From assembly GCA_007131745.1 (NCBI GenBank), contig SLPX01000415.1, forward strand, positions 1 to 13,921: a stretch of DNA of 13,921 nucleotides. Direction: 5' to 3'. The DNA comes from Myxococcales bacterium (lineage in GTDB: Bacteria; Myxococcota; Polyangia; HGW-17; SLPX01). The notes under the pieces are model-generated. The model did not search any database and was not told the DNA's origin. It worked only from the letters and a program-made list of their open reading frames with translations. Position numbers and translations under genes: made by a program. Shown here piece by piece: positions 1-6,428 of this stretch; the first letter of the stretch is position 1, and the number at the start of each line of letters is the position of its first letter.

Positions 1-34
1 AAGCTTTTCTACTTCGATTGCTCTGCTGTTTCAT
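1..34 (-). CDS. 5' end of an unidentified minus-strand gene (partial)
   Basis: Only eleven codons are inside the window (MKQQSNRSRKA), leaving by the left edge. The call rests on a strong Shine-Dalgarno sequence, AAGGAGGT on the minus strand, four bases upstream of an ATG, with no stop before the edge. The N-terminus is polar and basic; too little is visible to suggest a family or to say whether a signal peptide follows. The decayed plus-strand fragment to the right overlaps its ribosome binding site. It could be a chance start, but the quality and spacing of the ribosome binding site make a real gene more likely than not. Confidence 0.5.
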   Translation of the reverse strand, partial: MKQQSNRSRKA

Positions 35-38
35 GACC

Positions 39-46
39 ACCTCCTT
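39..46 (-). promoter_or_regulatory. Shine-Dalgarno site for the left-edge gene
   Basis: The minus strand reads AAGGAGGT then GGTC then ATG. This near-perfect anti-16S complement, correctly spaced, is the main reason for calling the partial gene at the left edge. Confidence 0.55.
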
Positions 47-345
47 CTTCTTCAGGTCATGAGCCAGAATGTAATTTCCAAAATCCCTCAGAACAAGAAC
101 GCCCTCCTATTACCGCTTACGGCCAAACAGGGATCCGGTGGCTGGTACGCGATTATCTGAACCTGGACCTGGCGGTCACTGTAGCAGAAGCGGTCGACGA
201 GCATTACGATCGCGACGGGATAGAATGGTCTATCCAGTTTGGCGTGCGCTTCGTCATCAACGCATTCACCAGGGGCGGCCGACCTGGTGACCCGGAAGGC
301 GCGCCCGGAATGTTTCTGTGGCGCCGGCCGACACCCGTGGACACA

Positions 346-504
346 CCGGATCCCCCACCTCCTGCGGATCCCGTTGATCCACCGACTCCGACCGAAACAC
401 CGGATCCTGCTGATCCGCCCACTCCGACCGAGACACCGGATCCCCCAGATCCCAAGGATCCCGAAGATCCCGAGGATCACGAAGATCCCGAAGATCCAGC
501 TATT
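346..504 (+). repeat. Low-complexity Pro/Asp coding repeats dense in GATC
   Basis: Two 36-bp-spaced copies of a block that starts ACTCCGACCGA (385 and 421) encode TPTETPDP. They are followed by a run of 9-bp units close to GATCCCGAA encoding DPE. Because Asp-Pro is written GAT-CC, there are about twelve GATC tetramers here, several of them GGATCC. Confidence 0.75.
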
Positions 505-548
505 CAGGAAGGTTTCGTCCAACGCATGATGTCATCCATGTTTTGATG

Positions 549-629
549 GGATCCACAGCCCACGTTCCATGCACACTTCCAATGGTGAGATGTGACATGG
601 AAATTCTTGTTGAAGCATTTCCTCACCCC
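549..629. repeat. Degenerate copy of the region upstream of the MBL/rhodanese gene
   Basis: Two blocks match, in the same order, sequence upstream of and at the start of the gene at 2435. Block 1 (549-571) matches 2251-2273 at 20 of 23 bases. Block 2 (607-628) matches 2438-2459 at 20 of 22, where the right copy encodes LLKHFFT just after the start ATG. The left copy seems to have lost the 66 bp between two TTGTTGA repeats present on the right (2372 and 2438). It has no open gene. It lies just beyond the 3' end of the AbiE toxin gene. Confidence 0.6.
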
Positions 630-634
630 GCGGT

Positions 635-1516
635 TCATTCCCGGCTTTCGGTGTTTACGATCAACTTTTCGACCAGTGCCGCGAAAAATTCTTTCGACCA
701 GATATCGATCGCGGAGGGGTGAACCAGAAACCGTTCTACATCCTTTTTAGCGGCTGCAATGTCCAGTCTCTCTATCCGGTTGCGTAGCATCTGCCGAACA
801 TCGGACAGGGTCAGGGCGGCCTGCTGCCGGTAATGCCCGGTTTGACGCAGCCGAGCCTCCAGATGCGGCAGATTGAGCGCTGTGGACCGCCCAAGGTGCC
901 AAATGAAATCATACCAGTCGCGGCCTTTTACCCTCCCTTTCCATTCGCGGCATAGCAGAGCATGCACCTTGCCGGCCAAAAAGGAGGGCAGGTCAAAGGT
1001 CCGCGCCGAAAAGGGAATCGGAACCAGCAGGAAGCGGGTTTCGACGCGAAAATGGTCGGGTGGATTCGTATCCACTTCCAACTTGATCCGGATCAACCGG
1101 TCGCGATGGACGACCGCTGCAATCTCTTCGCCTCCATCAATCAACAGAATCTGTTCCCTTGTGTTGGCTTTCATGAAGGCCGATTCAACCGCGGAGTGGA
1201 CATTTTTCGTTTTTTTCGCCACGTTGACATTGAACCCCCAAGCCGCTAATTCATCTGACAGAAAGGCGCAGTAACGATCCAGGTCGAAATCCGGATTCGG
1301 GGCCAACAGGGAAAAATCCATATCCTCGCTGAAGCGGTCGAGGTCGTAAAGTATACGCAGCGCGGTGCCGCCGTAACAGGCTGCGTGTTCGAAAAACTTG
1401 GAGCGCCAGAGGCCACAGAGCGCGATCTCCTGGATCACCTCACGGATTGCGTTGACATGATCCTCTACAGTGCGGGGCTGGTACCGGGCCAGCATGGATG
1501 CCACCGCCCTATTCAT
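635..1516 (-). CDS. abiEii: AbiEii-type nucleotidyltransferase toxin
   Basis: A 293-residue protein of the AbiEii/AbiGii family, the toxin of type IV-like AbiE toxin-antitoxin and phage-abortive-infection systems. These toxins have a DNA polymerase-beta-like nucleotidyltransferase fold. Visible motifs: GGTALR at 49-54, then SEDMDF at 63-68, giving the G-G and D-x-D metal-binding motif (D65, D67); a conserved K-containing strand RIKLEVDTNPP (143-153); and the family signature KGRDWYDFIW at 197-206. The start is the ATG that overlaps the stop of the antitoxin gene by 8 bp, preceded by GGAGGGCG; a longer upstream frame lies inside the antitoxin gene and is discarded. All catalytic motifs look intact. 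It is cotranscribed with the antitoxin. The target in this host is unknown. Confidence 0.9.
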   Translation of the reverse strand: MNRAVASMLARYQPRTVEDHVNAIREVIQEIALCGLWRSKFFEHAACYGGTALRILYDLDRFSEDMDFSLLAPNPDFDLDRYCAFLSDELAAWGFNVNVAKKTKNVHSAVESAFMKANTREQILLIDGGEEIAAVVHRDRLIRIKLEVDTNPPDHFRVETRFLLVPIPFSARTFDLPSFLAGKVHALLCREWKGRVKGRDWYDFIWHLGRSTALNLPHLEARLRQTGHYRQQAALTLSDVRQMLRNRIERLDIAAAKKDVERFLVHPSAIDIWSKEFFAALVEKLIVNTESRE

Positions 1517-2153
1517 CCTGCGCCCTCCAGCGCCGCAGCAGGCGTACACACAGCGCGATCTTGGCAGAGCCCGCGGCTGCAGCCATCCTGTCCAGTTCAT
1601 CGAAATCGAGACGCCGCAGATCTTCCCGCCGAATCCGAAGGTTTTCGGTTAGGTAAGCGGCCATGTCAGCATGTGAACGCAACCGATGGCCGCGATCCTC
1701 GTGCAACTTGTCAGCCAATGCCCGTTCCGGCGAAGCCATAAGATAGGCCACATCCCCGCCGACCATCCTCTCCATGCCCAAAGGAAACAAGGCCGCCCTT
1801 ACCTGCCGGTAAACAAAGCTGCCCACTGGGGTCTCAAAGCGTTTAGCGCGCTTGGGTGTCGTTGAAGTTATCTGGACGACCCGCTCCGGAATCAGCCCGT
1901 AGAAAGCCAGAGCCGAATCCAGCGAAACCAGTGACGGCCCGTAGATCAGGTTGGCCAGCAGTTCGCGCGAAAAGGGCCGCCGGCGGAGTGCATCACCAAA
2001 AACATAAATACCCTTCTTGACCCGGATAATGACCCCTTTGCGCAACAGAGATCGCACCTTGTCCCGAGGGTTGGCATAACGGGCCAGGGCTGCCATCAAG
2101 GCCGGATAATCGAACTCCTCCCGGCCGATCATGTTCCGCAATTCAGCTTCCAT
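1509..2153 (-). CDS. abiEi: AbiEi-type antitoxin / autoregulator
   Basis: A 214-residue protein matching the AbiEi antitoxin family: an N-terminal winged-helix region (about 1-75, with KGIYVFGD at the wing) followed by the C-terminal antitoxin domain (SLVSLDSALAFYGLIPE near 85-100, ASPERALADKLHE near 142-155). In characterised systems the antitoxin neutralises the toxin without a stable complex and represses its own operon by binding repeats in the promoter. It is the first gene of the pair; its last codons overlap the toxin start by 8 bp, the usual coupling. The ATG has only a weak ribosome binding site (AAAAAAGCAGA before it), but the start fits the family length. Confidence 0.9.
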   Translation of the reverse strand: MEAELRNMIGREEFDYPALMAALARYANPRDKVRSLLRKGVIIRVKKGIYVFGDALRRRPFSRELLANLIYGPSLVSLDSALAFYGLIPERVVQITSTTPKRAKRFETPVGSFVYRQVRAALFPLGMERMVGGDVAYLMASPERALADKLHEDRGHRLRSHADMAAYLTENLRIRREDLRRLDFDELDRMAAAAGSAKIALCVRLLRRWRAQDE

Positions 2154-2191
2154 TCTGCTTTTTTAGCATACTATGTACGTAATATCCAGAC

Positions 2192-2220
2192 ATACTAAGC
2201 TTAAAAAAACAGATTGTCCA
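2192..2220 (-). promoter_or_regulatory. Probable promoter of the AbiE operon
   Basis: On the minus strand TGGACA (2220-2215) and TAGTAT (2197-2192) are separated by exactly 17 bp, with a T-run in the spacer. TAGTATG occurs again 24 bp downstream (2173-2167), next to TACGTA, giving a repeat pair over the -10 and the likely leader. This is where AbiEi-type autorepressors bind in known systems. Assignment as operator is inference. Confidence 0.55.
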
Positions 2221-2250
2221 TCAGATAACCGGTTTACAGCCGGCTTCTTC

Positions 2251-2459
2251 GGATCCACAACCCACGTTTCATTAACCGATGAGCAACGCCGCAGGGCGGG
2301 ATGGATCGGCTTACGAATCCAGGAGTTATTTTTGAGTCAGCACCAAGTCGAGGTCTGAGTTTTGAATATTCTTGTTGACGCGGTGGGAGAAAAAATGTTC
2401 GTTTTTCGCTGATGTACAACAAAGGAGCTTGCACATGTTGTTGAAACATTTCTTCACCC
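2251..2459. repeat. Right-hand parent copy of the 549-629 repeat
   Basis: Blocks 2251-2273, 2367-2378 and 2438-2459 have counterparts at 549-571, 602-613 and 607-628. This copy is complete and lies upstream of, and in the first codons of, the MBL/rhodanese gene. Together the two copies bracket the AbiE pair. The rest of the 2154-2434 interval shows no convincing gene. Confidence 0.55.
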
Positions 2460-3871
2460 ACAAGATCGCTCACAGCTCATACATGTTGGTCGGAAACCGT
2501 TTCGCCGTGGTTATCGATCCACGTCGCGACGTGGATATCTACATTCAAGAGGCCCGTGCTCTCGGAGTTGCCATAACCCATATTTTTCAAACCCATCTTC
2601 ATGCTGATTTTGTCTCGGGCCACATCGAGTTGGCGGAAAAGACCGGGGCGCAAATATATGCAGCCGAATCAGCGAAATGCATGTTTGAATACACGGGCCT
2701 GGCCGAAGGCGATTCCGTGGACATTGAAGACATGAAGCTTGTTGTGCTGGAAACACCGGGACATACTCCGGAGCACCTGAGTTTCGTAGTAATCGATACA
2801 TCCCGCTCAGATCAACCCGTAGGCGTTTTCACCGGGGACACTCTTTTTGTCGGGGATGTTGGCCGCCCGGATCTTTTTCCCGAACAGTCCACGGAACTCG
2901 CTTCCAAGCTCTACCACAGTCTGCATGACAAGTTGATGAAACTTCCCGACTATTGTGAAATCTACCCGGCACACGGCGCGGGTTCTCTATGCGGCCGGGC
3001 CATGGGTTCGAAAATGAGTTCCACAATAGGCTATGAACGTCATTTCAACAGCGCCTTGCAGATAAAGGACAAATCCCACTTCATAAAGTCTCTCACCGAA
3101 AACATGCCGCCCGCGCCGGATCATTTCAGCCGCCTGAGCGAGATAAACCGCAGGGGGCCTTTAAAAACAGCTGATTTACCCCGCCTGGAACGGCTATCGC
3201 CCGCCGGGTTTGCGGAGAGAATGAAAGAGCACTCCATGATGGTGGTAGACACCAGAAGCTATGCAGCTTTCGGCGGTTGTCACATTCCCGGCGCTATGCA
3301 CATCGAATTGGACGGCAATTTTCCAACCTTTGCCGGCTGGATGCTTCCGGTTAACGGAAGATTCCTGCTGGTCGGAGACACCTGGGAAAAGGCCGAGGAA
3401 GCCGTAACCTGGGCGCGTCGTACGGGCGTGGACAACATTGAAGGTTTTCTCGGAGGCGGAATGCTCGAATGGTCCGGTTCCGGGCTGGATTTGGATTGCG
3501 TTATTCAGGTTTCTGCAAAAGAACTCCACGACCGCTTGACCGGTGATGAAACCATTGTGCTCCTGGATGTCCGTTCGCCCGAAGAATACGAAGACAACCA
3601 CATAGAGGGCGCGGTAAACATCCCTGTTGCGGATCTTCGAACTCGATGGAAAGAACTTCATCCAGAGAAAAAAACGATATTGCTTTGCAGCTCCGGAATG
3701 CGCTCGAGCATGGGCGCATCGATTTTGAAAAGACACGGAATCAAAAACATCATGAACCTGGCCGGAGGCATGTCGGGCTACAGCGCCGCGGGATATACCG
3801 GGGAGTGTCTCGCCTGCACCATGCCTCACGGATCCCGTTTTCACGCAGGGCACAGAGAAACACACTCATAG
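2435..3871 (+). CDS. MBL-fold persulfide dioxygenase-like protein with two rhodanese domains (CstB-type)
   Basis: A 478-residue soluble protein. Residues 1-240 are a metallo-beta-lactamase domain of the ETHE1/CstB class: THLHADFVSGH at 53-63 (H54, H56, D58), GHTPEH at 109-114, GDTLFVGDVGRPDL at 134-147 and PAHGAGSLCG at 178-187. The first rhodanese domain (about 265-350) has no Cys where the catalytic loop should be and looks structural. The second (about 365-455) has an active loop CSSGMRS with C418. Known relatives oxidise glutathione or low-molecular-weight persulfide to sulfite and can transfer sulfane sulfur to make thiosulfate. The ATG is chosen because AAAGGAG lies 7 bases before it and MLLKHFFTHKIAHSSY is the normal family N-terminus. 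Two sulfur-transport genes follow, supporting a role in sulfide/persulfide handling. Confidence 0.9.
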   Translation: MLLKHFFTHKIAHSSYMLVGNRFAVVIDPRRDVDIYIQEARALGVAITHIFQTHLHADFVSGHIELAEKTGAQIYAAESAKCMFEYTGLAEGDSVDIEDMKLVVLETPGHTPEHLSFVVIDTSRSDQPVGVFTGDTLFVGDVGRPDLFPEQSTELASKLYHSLHDKLMKLPDYCEIYPAHGAGSLCGRAMGSKMSSTIGYERHFNSALQIKDKSHFIKSLTENMPPAPDHFSRLSEINRRGPLKTADLPRLERLSPAGFAERMKEHSMMVVDTRSYAAFGGCHIPGAMHIELDGNFPTFAGWMLPVNGRFLLVGDTWEKAEEAVTWARRTGVDNIEGFLGGGMLEWSGSGLDLDCVIQVSAKELHDRLTGDETIVLLDVRSPEEYEDNHIEGAVNIPVADLRTRWKELHPEKKTILLCSSGMRSSMGASILKRHGIKNIMNLAGGMSGYSAAGYTGECLACTMPHGSRFHAGHRETHS

Positions 3872-3909
3872 CAGGCCGGGTTATTCGAGAATCAAGGGAG
3901 GTCGAGGTT

Positions 3910-4425
3910 ATGGATTTTTTGACATCGGTTCGATGGTCTCCTTACGCTGTTGGAATCGGAATCGGAGTCCTGAGCTGGTTGAGTTTCTTTTTCGCGGACA
4001 AACCAATAGCCTGCTCGACTTCCTTCGCGAAGACCGGCGGAATGTTGGAGCGTTTGTGCAGAGGAGAAAAAGCCGGACAAAAACCATATTATAAAAGAAT
4101 CGGGCTTACCATTGACTGGCAGTGGATGCTTGTAGCGGGCATTGTGTTGGGATCCTTTCTTGCGGCCTTTTCCTCGGGAGACTTTGAACCTGTTTGGGTC
4201 CCCCAACGTTGGGCGGAAGGGTTGGGCCACGGCCGAGCACTCAGATTATCCGCAGCAGCCGCGGGAGGGGTTTTCCTGGGTTTCGGAGCGCGCTGGGCTG
4301 ACGGATGCACGAGCGGCCACGGTATCAGCGGAACCATGCAGCTCGCTGTATCGAGCTGGGTTTCGGCGCTGTGCTTTTTCGTGGGAGGCATAGCGACCGC
4401 GCATCTCCTCTTTTCGACTTTTTGA
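3910..4425 (+). CDS. YeeE/YedE-family sulfur transporter, first half
   Basis: A 171-residue integral membrane protein. Predicted helices lie near 12-30, 70-90, 112-130 and 145-168. Conserved cysteine motifs of the family are present: KPIACSTSFAK (C35) and DGCTSGHGISG (C133). YeeE/YedE proteins move thiosulfate or related sulfur compounds across the inner membrane by relaying them between cysteines. Here the usual two-repeat protein is split into two genes, as in PmpA/PmpB-type pairs. The start has AGGGAGG upstream. The gene is 38 bp after the CstB-like gene and 8 bp before its partner, so one operon is likely. Confidence 0.88.
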   Translation: MDFLTSVRWSPYAVGIGIGVLSWLSFFFADKPIACSTSFAKTGGMLERLCRGEKAGQKPYYKRIGLTIDWQWMLVAGIVLGSFLAAFSSGDFEPVWVPQRWAEGLGHGRALRLSAAAAGGVFLGFGARWADGCTSGHGISGTMQLAVSSWVSALCFFVGGIATAHLLFSTF

Positions 4426-4433
4426 GGTTTGAA

Positions 4434-4991
4434 ATGAACCGGGAAAAAATCTCCAGGATCGGCGGCTCATTGCCGGCCGGATTTTTGTTCGGCATTGGAT
4501 TCGGATTTCTCCTGCAAAAAGGAGGAGCCACAAAATACGACGTCATTTTGGGCCAACTCCTCCTGGATGATTTCACCGTCATGAAGATCATGCTCTCCGC
4601 TGTGCTGACCGGCATGATCGGCGTCTACTCTATGAAGCAATTAGGCTGGATCCGGTTTCATCGCAAAAAAGGTTCTCTCGCCAAAAACATCATCGGGGGT
4701 TTCATTTTCGGAGTCGGCTTCGCCCTGCTGGGCTATTGCCCGGGCACCATCGCGGGCGCGGTCGGAAACGGCTACCTGGATGCAGCAATCGGTGGAACAG
4801 CCGGCATAATCATGGGAACAAGTTTGTTTGCGGCTCTTTATCCATGGCTGGATAAAAAGATCCTGGGAAAGGGTGATTTGGGCGACATCTCACTGGCTCA
4901 ACTCTTGCGAATAAACGAATGGTTCACGGTGATCCCGGTCGCGGCTCTTATCATCCTGCTGCTTGCGTACCTCGAATCAGCAGGTTTGTGA
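4434..4991 (+). CDS. YeeE/YedE-family sulfur transporter, second half
   Basis: A 185-residue membrane protein with about four to five helices (near 12-30, 48-68, 84-102, 113-137 and 163-182). It carries the signature GYCPGT (C102), matching the C-terminal half of YeeE/YedE transporters. Its ribosome binding site (GAGG) overlaps the stop of the preceding gene, only 8 bp away, so translation is probably coupled. With the first half it should form one pore. The substrate is most likely thiosulfate or another sulfane-sulfur compound; this is inferred from the family and the neighbouring persulfide dioxygenase gene. Confidence 0.88.
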   Translation: MNREKISRIGGSLPAGFLFGIGFGFLLQKGGATKYDVILGQLLLDDFTVMKIMLSAVLTGMIGVYSMKQLGWIRFHRKKGSLAKNIIGGFIFGVGFALLGYCPGTIAGAVGNGYLDAAIGGTAGIIMGTSLFAALYPWLDKKILGKGDLGDISLAQLLRINEWFTVIPVAALIILLLAYLESAGL

Positions 4992-5017
4992 CATCCACAC
5001 ACGCTCACGTTGAACTC

Positions 5018-5794
5018 CTATTCAGCGAAAGCCCCAATTGAGATGCTTGTTATTTCATCAGTGTCAGCGCCTTTTTTAAACAGAATGCCTCCATAAATAG
5101 ATCCTGCGACCATTGATTCACTTCCTGAATGATCTTCGTCCAGATACTTTCCATATATTTTGTTCGCCGCGGCCATGGAGTCGCCTACGCCTATCCCGCA
5201 AGATGTCTTTCCCCTGAACGGTTGACGAACATCTATCATACGAACCTTGTAGTTCTTTTCGGAACAGTCAATGATGAGTCTTACGCCCTTTGTATTCCAC
5301 GTCCATTCAGAAACGACCGCTCCAGTGGCCGCTTCTTCAACGGGTTCGGTTTTGGAATCAGGTTCACCCAGCAGGGCGACTGCTTTTTCTGCATCCATAC
5401 CGAGAAACAATCCTCCAATATTCTCCTTTACTATTCTTTCCCTGATATCGCTCTCATCACTGTGTTCAGCCCCCAACTCTTCAATGATGCAAATCCGCTT
5501 TTCCCCCACCATCTTCTTGTCGGATTCGGCCGGAGAAGACGTATCAAAAGCGACATCAGTGTTCTCACCGTTATCGCCCACCTTTGAGGGGCCGCTGCTT
5601 ACTGCTGTTTTTCCCCGTTTGGGGCACCCTGCAGCACACAAAAGAAAGAGGAAAAAACAAAAAGCTGATACGAGTTTCGCCACATCCATCCGAGAAACAA
5701 GCGTTTGCTGTTCCTTGCGTTCCGGTCCAACCGGCCGGAGTTCTCCACGTTCATTCATTAGAGGCGAATCATCACGTTGAAAAAAGTTCTGCAT
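5018..5794 (-). CDS. Lipoprotein with 26-residue shared leader and BamE/SmpA-like repeats
   Basis: 258 residues. Residues 1-26 (MQNFFQRDDSPLMNERGE and on) are nearly the same as in the unrelated gene at 10434, because both 5' ends lie in repeat R1. A hydrophobic segment (37-52) then leads to a lipobox-like LLCAAGC with C57. After a polar linker, about 105-258 contains two units of the form G-lxlGMdxexavaLlGePD and GIGVGDSMAAANKIYGKY with beta-rich stretches, like small outer-membrane lipoproteins of the SmpA/BamE type. A conventional lipoprotein would start at M36 (MDVAKLVSAF), but that ATG has no ribosome binding site, whereas the ATG used here has AAGGAG at ideal spacing. Translation therefore seems to begin with the leader. 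Function unknown. Confidence 0.75.
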   Translation of the reverse strand: MQNFFQRDDSPLMNERGELRPVGPERKEQQTLVSRMDVAKLVSAFCFFLFLLCAAGCPKRGKTAVSSGPSKVGDNGENTDVAFDTSSPAESDKKMVGEKRICIIEELGAEHSDESDIRERIVKENIGGLFLGMDAEKAVALLGEPDSKTEPVEEAATGAVVSEWTWNTKGVRLIIDCSEKNYKVRMIDVRQPFRGKTSCGIGVGDSMAAANKIYGKYLDEDHSGSESMVAGSIYGGILFKKGADTDEITSISIGAFAE

Positions 5795-5989
5795 GGCGCC
5801 ATCTCCTTATCCGAGCCCAATCAACAATGTCGAGATTAACGCGGTCTGTCAAAATACTTGTCGCAAAAACCGCTTTTTTCCTCCAACACTCATTTATCAG
5901 CCATCTTTGATGCATTTAGAACAAAAATACTCATATATGTTGAATTCTTGTCAAATCGAATTTTTCGGCATGTTGAGTGTGATAAGAAA
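5718..5989 (-). repeat. Repeat R1a: promoter, leader and first 26 codons shared with R1b
   Basis: 272 bp, about 95% identical by eye (13 mismatches and one 1-bp indel) to 10909-11181, in the same orientation. On the minus strand it carries an upstream AT-rich region, a TTGACA element, a Shine-Dalgarno and the first 26 codons of the lipoprotein. Similarity ends sharply inside the coding sequence on one side and at the start of a transposase fragment on the other. Confidence 0.9.
5803..5852 (-). promoter_or_regulatory. Shared promoter and ribosome binding site in R1a
   Basis: Minus strand: TTGACA (5852-5847), 17 bp, CATTGT (5829-5824, a weak -10), then AAGGAG (5808-5803) eight bases before the ATG at 5794. 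All three elements are unchanged in R1b. A second TTGACA lies further upstream (5954-5949), also with only a weak -10. The ribosome binding site is convincing; which promoter is used is uncertain. Confidence 0.45.
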
Positions 5990-5990
5990 C

Positions 5991-6221
5991 ATGGAGACCT
6001 GGCTGACTGCCCGCCGTGAAGCGGACCCAGACGCGTATCCAATCCCGAATTACGTTGAATCCGCTTTCCGAAAGTACCTTCAATGCGGAATCTGGGCTTA
6101 CGGCTTCGCACGCTCTCCCCCTCAGATCGAAATGCGCTTCGCTGAAAGACGACATCGAAAAAGTGACCGAACAGGTGAGGACGACCTGTTAGACCAAACG
6201 CATTGGCCAAACTGTCCTTAG
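5991..6221 (+). pseudogene. Truncated 5' end of an IS91-family (Y2/HUH) transposase gene
   Basis: Starting at an ATG exactly at the edge of R1a, the frame reads METWLTARREAD then IPNYVESAFRKYLQCGIW and AYGFAR. This matches the N-terminal pattern of IS91-type transposases (a length of helix, P-x-FVE-x-EFR-x-YLxCGxLxxGFAR). The zinc-finger cysteines expected next (RCxxC) are missing: the sequence changes after about 6108 to SPPQIEMRF and ends at a stop in repeat R2a. Only about 40 of some 300-500 residues survive, so the element is dead. It shows that a rolling-circle type element once acted at this junction. Confidence 0.6.
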
Positions 6222-6275
6222 AGAGAGTCGCGGCTCACCGGTCCATCGCGTGTCGTCGTCGTGTGCGCTTTTTCT
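6165..6275. repeat. Repeat R2a
   Basis: The core 6184-6274 matches 8101-8191 at 88 of 91 bases, same orientation. It is preceded in both copies by AACAGGTGA, which forms a 7-bp inverted repeat with ACCTGTT at the core start (6170-6176 with 6184-6190). Weaker, gapped similarity seems to continue to about 6395. It lies downstream of the 3' end of the DUF4215 gene. Confidence 0.88.
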
Positions 6276-6428
6276 ACCATACCACCTCAAACATTTTTCA
6301 TTCTGGGTCATTTTGGGGTTCTACCGGAAGGGACCATTTCCGCCACATTGCCACGTCCGCTTTACTCTGCCTTTTTTTCTTTTTTGAAAAGCGCTTTTGT
6401 TTTTCCTATTCCTTTCAGGACTTCTCCT

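Larger units (their letters stand above)
37..546 (+). pseudogene. Decayed 3' fragment, possibly beta-barrel protein with Pro/Asp-rich tail
   Basis: An open frame runs from just after a TGA at 34 to TGA at 544. It has no ATG before residue 92 and no ribosome binding site; the first GTG is at 244. The part before the tail alternates polar and hydrophobic residues (for example LNLDLAVTVAEAV and EWSIQFGVRFVINAF), as in the last strands of a beta-barrel or beta-sandwich. It is followed by a low-complexity tail with TPTETPDP and DPEDPED repeats, then a short end (QEGFVQRMMSSMF). I read it as the 3' end of a gene whose 5' part is lost. A functional short protein starting at the GTG cannot be excluded. 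No family is recognised with certainty. Confidence 0.45.

Noticed and set aside
88..522. Minus-strand frame with IFGILGIWGI-type repeats
   Set aside because: It is the antisense shadow of the Asp-Pro repeat tail, has no ribosome binding site and has the unnatural composition of a reverse-complemented repeat.
2173..2358. 61-residue plus-strand frame between the AbiE promoter and the sulfur operon
   Set aside because: It starts in the AbiE promoter region, lacks a ribosome binding site and overlaps the duplicated upstream sequence.
6165..6200. R2 as an integron attC site (ACCGAAC/ACCTAAC and GTTAGAC/GTTCGAC around an inverted repeat)
   Set aside because: Each copy breaks one of the two core consensus sequences, the span between cores is too short for attC, and no integrase or cassette array is visible.
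6392..6412. AAAAGCGCTTTT flanked by T-runs as terminator of the DUF4215 gene
   Set aside because: The stem is only four A-T pairs around a self-complementary GCGC, and on the transcribed minus strand no T-run follows.
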